A stretch of 64,000 bases of DNA, taken from contig CAZMNF010000002.1 in the NCBI GenBank assembly GCA_964567595.1, forward strand, positions 44,330-108,329, given 5' to 3'. Shown here piece by piece: positions 61,321 through 64,000 of this stretch. The position numbers and the translations under genes are program-made. The notes under the pieces were generated by a model. It saw only the letters and a list, made by a program, of their open reading frames with translations, did not search any database and was not told the DNA's origin. This DNA comes from CAZMNF01 sp964567595 (GTDB taxonomy: Bacteria > Bipolaricaulota > Bipolaricaulia > RBG-16-55-9). The number at the start of each line of letters is the position of its first letter. Position 1 is the stretch's first letter.

Positions 61321-62409
61321 TCAGCCGTGACGACGTTGGAATTCGGCCATGAACTCGGCGAGCGCGCGTGCGCTCTCGATCGGCACCCAGTTGTAGAGCG
61401 AGGCGCGGAGCCCGCCGACGGAGCGATGGCCCTTCAGGCCGATCAGGCCCTGCGCGTGACTCTCGTCCACGAACTGGGCCTCGAGCTCGGCGCTGGGCAG
61501 GCCGAAGGTGACGTTCAAAAGCGAGCGACTGCCCGAGTCGACGTGCGGGCGGTAGAAGCCGTCGGAGGCGTCGATCGCGTCGTAAATCCGCTCAGCCTTG
61601 TCGCGGTTGCGCGCTTCGATCGCCGCGAGGCCGCCGTCGTCCAACGCTTTCTGCACGACGAGGTCCACGAGATAGACGGCAAAGACGGGCGGCGTGTTGA
61701 GCAGCGAGGTTTTTTCGGCCACCTTGCGATAGTTGAGCATGTCCGGAATGTCGTCGGGCGAGCGCTCGAGCAAGTCGTTGCGCACGATCACGATCGTCAC
61801 GCCCGCGGGGCCGAGGTTCTTCTGTGCGCCCGCGTACGCCACCCCGCAGCGGGAGTAGTCCAGTTGGCGACTGGCGATCTCGGAGGAGATGTCGCTCACC
61901 AGCGGCACCTCGCCCGTGTCCGGTAGATCGGGAAACTGGGTGCCGACGACGGTGTTGTTGCACGTCATGTGGACGTAGGCCGCGGTCGGATCGATCTCGT
62001 ACTCGGACGGGTTGGGGAGGCGATCGGGGCGCTTGTCCTGCAGCGTCCATGCCGCGCGGGCCGAGCCGCCCTTGGCGGCCTCGTCGTAGGCCATGTGGCT
62101 CCAGCGGCCCGTCAGCAGGTAATCGGCGGATTGGCCAGATGGACGGAGGTTCATGGGGACGGCGGCGAATTGGGTCCGGGCACCGCCCGCCATCAGCAGC
62201 ACGGTGTGCCCCTCGCCAAGCCCCAGTAGCTCAGCCAAGTTGGTCCGGACGCGCTCATGGATGCGCTCGTAGGCGTCGCTGCGATGGCTGGTCTCCAGGA
62301 TGGAGAGCCCGGTGTCGTCATAGTCGAGCAGCTCCCGCTGAGCCCGCTCCAACACTGACGTGGGCAGCGCTGCGGGGCCCGGGTTGAAATTGTGGATGCG
62401 TTGCGCCAT
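61321..62409 (-). CDS. serC: Phosphoserine aminotransferase
   Basis: 362 residues, a class V PLP enzyme of serine synthesis. NFNPGPAALPTSVLERAQREL, ILETSHRSDAYERI, VLLMAGGARTQFAAVPMNL, the PLP Lys in VAYAGAQKNLGPAGVTIV and the GLIGLKGHRSVGGLRASLYN end are diagnostic for SerC. serA and serB are not adjacent, although a D-2-hydroxyacid dehydrogenase lies at 35.6 kb. A structured intergenic region lies upstream. Confidence 0.96.
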   Translation of the reverse strand: MAQRIHNFNPGPAALPTSVLERAQRELLDYDDTGLSILETSHRSDAYERIHERVRTNLAELLGLGEGHTVLLMAGGARTQFAAVPMNLRPSGQSADYLLTGRWSHMAYDEAAKGGSARAAWTLQDKRPDRLPNPSEYEIDPTAAYVHMTCNNTVVGTQFPDLPDTGEVPLVSDISSEIASRQLDYSRCGVAYAGAQKNLGPAGVTIVIVRNDLLERSPDDIPDMLNYRKVAEKTSLLNTPPVFAVYLVDLVVQKALDDGGLAAIEARNRDKAERIYDAIDASDGFYRPHVDSGSRSLLNVTFGLPSAELEAQFVDESHAQGLIGLKGHRSVGGLRASLYNWVPIESARALAEFMAEFQRRHG

Positions 62410-63002
62410 TGCGTGCCTCCGTGACTGATTCGCCGAGTTGTATCGGAACCTCCGCTAGAGGGCCTATCCTAGTCCCTGTGTTACAGAGGCGTCAATTGGC
62501 CATGAGAATGCGTAAAGTCTCCCGCACGAGAAGGCATGATATGGATCATGGCACGGACGCCCGGCGCGGATTAAATTATTGCAATGACAGGGATCGACGG
62601 TCAGATAGGGAGGCACCAGAAATGGCAATCGCGGGTTCCTTGAAGAGATTTACACCCCACCCCCTTACCCGGCCGTCCGCGGAGCCCTCGAAGCATGGAG
62701 CCGCGACTCCATCGGCTGCCAGGGTTTTGCCCGTGCGGTTTCGCCTCCTTACCGGCGGGATTTTTCCCCAGCAGCTCTCCCCCGTACGATAACGAGGCTC
62801 CGCGGGCGGGCCGTATCTCTACTGAGCTCCTGACCAACGCCCTCGCTAGCGTCCAATCCCCGTCTTTGGCGCGACCTCAAGCGCGCTGGTAAGGTCTGAG
62901 TCGATGCTCAGCACGCGCACAGGCCCACATGGTCGACATCGCCCTCGCCCAGCCATCCAGACGGAGCATCGTCACCGGGCTCAAGTCGCTGGGGGGAAGA
63001 CC
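62410..63002. other. Intergenic region between serC and the VCBS-repeat gene
   Basis: About 590 nt without a credible gene. The part at 62671-62812 is rich in inverted repeats (annotated separately). GGGGGGAAGACC at the right end is the ribosome-binding site of the VCBS-repeat gene. Confidence 0.5.
62671..62812. repeat. Structured element bounded by inverted repeats
   Basis: CCGCGGAGCC (62677-62686) and GGCTCCGCGG (62796-62805) are exact inverted copies, extended outward with mismatches to 62671 and 62812. Inside lies a perfect small hairpin (ATGGAG 62695-62700, loop CCGCGA, CTCCAT 62707-62712) and further GC-rich pairings. It may be a dispersed intergenic repeat or a structured RNA, including a possible 5' leader element for serC on the minus strand. 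Confidence 0.5.
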
Positions 63003-64000
63003 ATGCCAGAGATATTCTCGACTGCTTCAATTCGTCGATTTCTGAGGACAGCCGGCATAGGTGCATTGGCATGTGCCGGTCCGCTTTTAGTCGCCATTGG
63101 CGATACCCCGAAGCACGCCCCAATCGACACCCATGTCAGCCAATCCTCACCCCAACGCACGTTCGGCGTCGCTGTCGGCGACGTCAACGGCGACGATCGT
63201 TTGGATGCGCTCTTTGCCCACGGCGTCTCGGCCGGCGGGTTTCCCAACGAGGTCTGTCACAACCGGGGCGAGGATCCGTTCTTCTCACGCTGTGAGGCCC
63301 TAAGCGCCGACGAACGCCTGACCGGCGAGGTCGAGCTGGGCGACGCCGACAATGACGGCGACCTCGACGCCGTGGTCGCCAACAACGGCAAAACCAGCCG
63401 CGGCGCGCCCAACCAGGTCTGCTTCAACGACGACGGCTTCCCCGAAGACGAGCCCTGCATCGATGTCACCGAGTCTCGGGAAAGCTTAGACGTCGCCCTA
63501 GGAGATCTCGACGCCGACGAGGACCTTGACGCCGTGTTCGCCAATGGAAGTGGCGCCCCCAACGTGGTTTGTTTCAACGTTAATTCAGGCGAGGACGTGG
63601 ACTGTCAACCCATCAGCTCCGACACGCAAGGGTCGATCGGTGTGGCGCTGGGCGACGTGGACGGCGACGGCGACCTTGACGCTGTCTTTGCCAATCGGAC
63701 GGAGCACAACGCGGTCTGTCTCAACGACGACGGGTTCGACCCGGATGCACCGTGCAAGAAGATCGCCTCCGCCGAGAACGGCAGCCGCGGCGTGGCGCTC
63801 GGCGACGTCGACGGCGACGGGGATCTGGACGCCGTCTTCGCCAACGGCGAGCCGAACTGGTTCAATACGGTTTGCTTCAACGACGGCGGCTTCGCGGAGC
63901 GCGAACCGTGCGAGCCTATCGGCCCGAACAACAATCAGAGCTTCCGCGTGGCGCTCGGCGACGTGGACGGCGACGGTGACCTCGATGCTGTCTTTGCCAA
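63003..64000 (+). CDS. VCBS/FG-GAP repeat exported protein (3' end beyond window)
   Basis: The frame is open from the ATG at 63003 to the right edge (332 codons). N-terminal RRFLRTAGIGALACAGPLLVA, possibly a Tat-like or membrane-anchor signal. At least six calcium-binding-type repeats start at 63177, 63339, 63501, 63651, 63801 and 63957, with periods of 50-54 residues. Each contains VALGDVDGDGDLDAVFANG (DxDxDG). The complete units also carry a Cys pair in NQVCFNDDGFPEDEPC-like phrases. Such repeats fold as a beta-propeller. GGGGGGAAGACC precedes the ATG. Surface or extracellular role inferred. Confidence 0.82.
   Translation, partial: MPEIFSTASIRRFLRTAGIGALACAGPLLVAIGDTPKHAPIDTHVSQSSPQRTFGVAVGDVNGDDRLDALFAHGVSAGGFPNEVCHNRGEDPFFSRCEALSADERLTGEVELGDADNDGDLDAVVANNGKTSRGAPNQVCFNDDGFPEDEPCIDVTESRESLDVALGDLDADEDLDAVFANGSGAPNVVCFNVNSGEDVDCQPISSDTQGSIGVALGDVDGDGDLDAVFANRTEHNAVCLNDDGFDPDAPCKKIASAENGSRGVALGDVDGDGDLDAVFANGEPNWFNTVCFNDGGFAEREPCEPIGPNNNQSFRVALGDVDGDGDLDAVFA

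Noticed and set aside
62723..62738. c-di-GMP-I riboswitch on the minus strand before serC (GCACGGGCAAAACC).
   Set aside because: Only the short GCAAACC-like core resembles the aptamer; the second conserved block (GACGCAAAGCC) and the tetraloop receptor are absent.

Overview
The window is a dense, GC-rich bacterial chromosome segment with no rRNA, tRNA, CRISPR array, insertion sequence or prophage that I can see. Soluble enzymes are rich in Asp and Glu, and the segment carries potassium uptake (trkH-trkA), a trehalose synthase (treT) and a cyclic 2,3-diphosphoglycerate synthetase. Together these suggest an organism adapted to salt or heat. The run efp, asp23, amaP, DUF2273, nusB is typical of Firmicutes, Deinococcus-Thermus, Chloroflexi and related lineages. 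A possible outer-membrane barrel protein and large BACON, VWA-PKD and VCBS secreted proteins fit a diderm or Chloroflexi/Deinococcus-like bacterium. I cannot name the phylum with confidence.

Layout. 1-4.1 kb: a truncated secreted Ala-rich coiled-coil protein, a histidine phosphatase, chorismate mutase and a secreted VWA-PKD protein. 4.1-8.7 kb (minus): lipB and the lipoyl E2 it would serve, a phnE relic, a HAD hydrolase coupled to an HD phosphohydrolase. 8.8-11.5 kb: icd, a metallo-beta-lactamase-fold enzyme and a DUF402 protein. 11.5-15.4 kb: an anti-sigma-like membrane protein with an unknown partner, DUF167, an NfeD-like protein and a possible outer-membrane protein. 15.5-25.0 kb (minus): glnA, ispE, nusB, DUF2273, amaP, asp23, efp, tatC, an unusual S8 protease and mutS2.

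25.2-31.8 kb: greA, cyclic-DPG synthetase, GNAT, a class V aminotransferase, mgsA, HAD, aldo/keto reductase and a quinone-type oxidoreductase, a set suited to triose-phosphate and methylglyoxal metabolism. 32.3-38.7 kb: gap-pgk, a universal stress protein, a D-2-hydroxyacid dehydrogenase, treT and a gutted P-type ATPase. 38.8-45.2 kb: CNNM transporter, trkH-trkA, a thioredoxin-like protein, crcB-DUF190, ispF and mraY. 45.2-50.4 kb: a secreted accessory locus (BACON protein, stand-alone protease propeptide-like protein, S8 protease with three BACON-like repeats) behind a promoter with an inverted repeat and a C11 tract. 50.5-64 kb: a ProW-like permease lacking the EAA loop, NagD-type HAD, truD, an AttEFGH-like ABC operon, YitT, DUF2905, a DASS transporter, serC, a structured intergenic region and the start of a VCBS-repeat protein.

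A pattern across the window: genes lacking a Shine-Dalgarno sequence often have a sigma70-like -10 (TAnnnT, often TAnGCT), usually 6-10 nt before the start codon, several with a -35 at 17-18 bp. This implies that leaderless mRNAs are common here.
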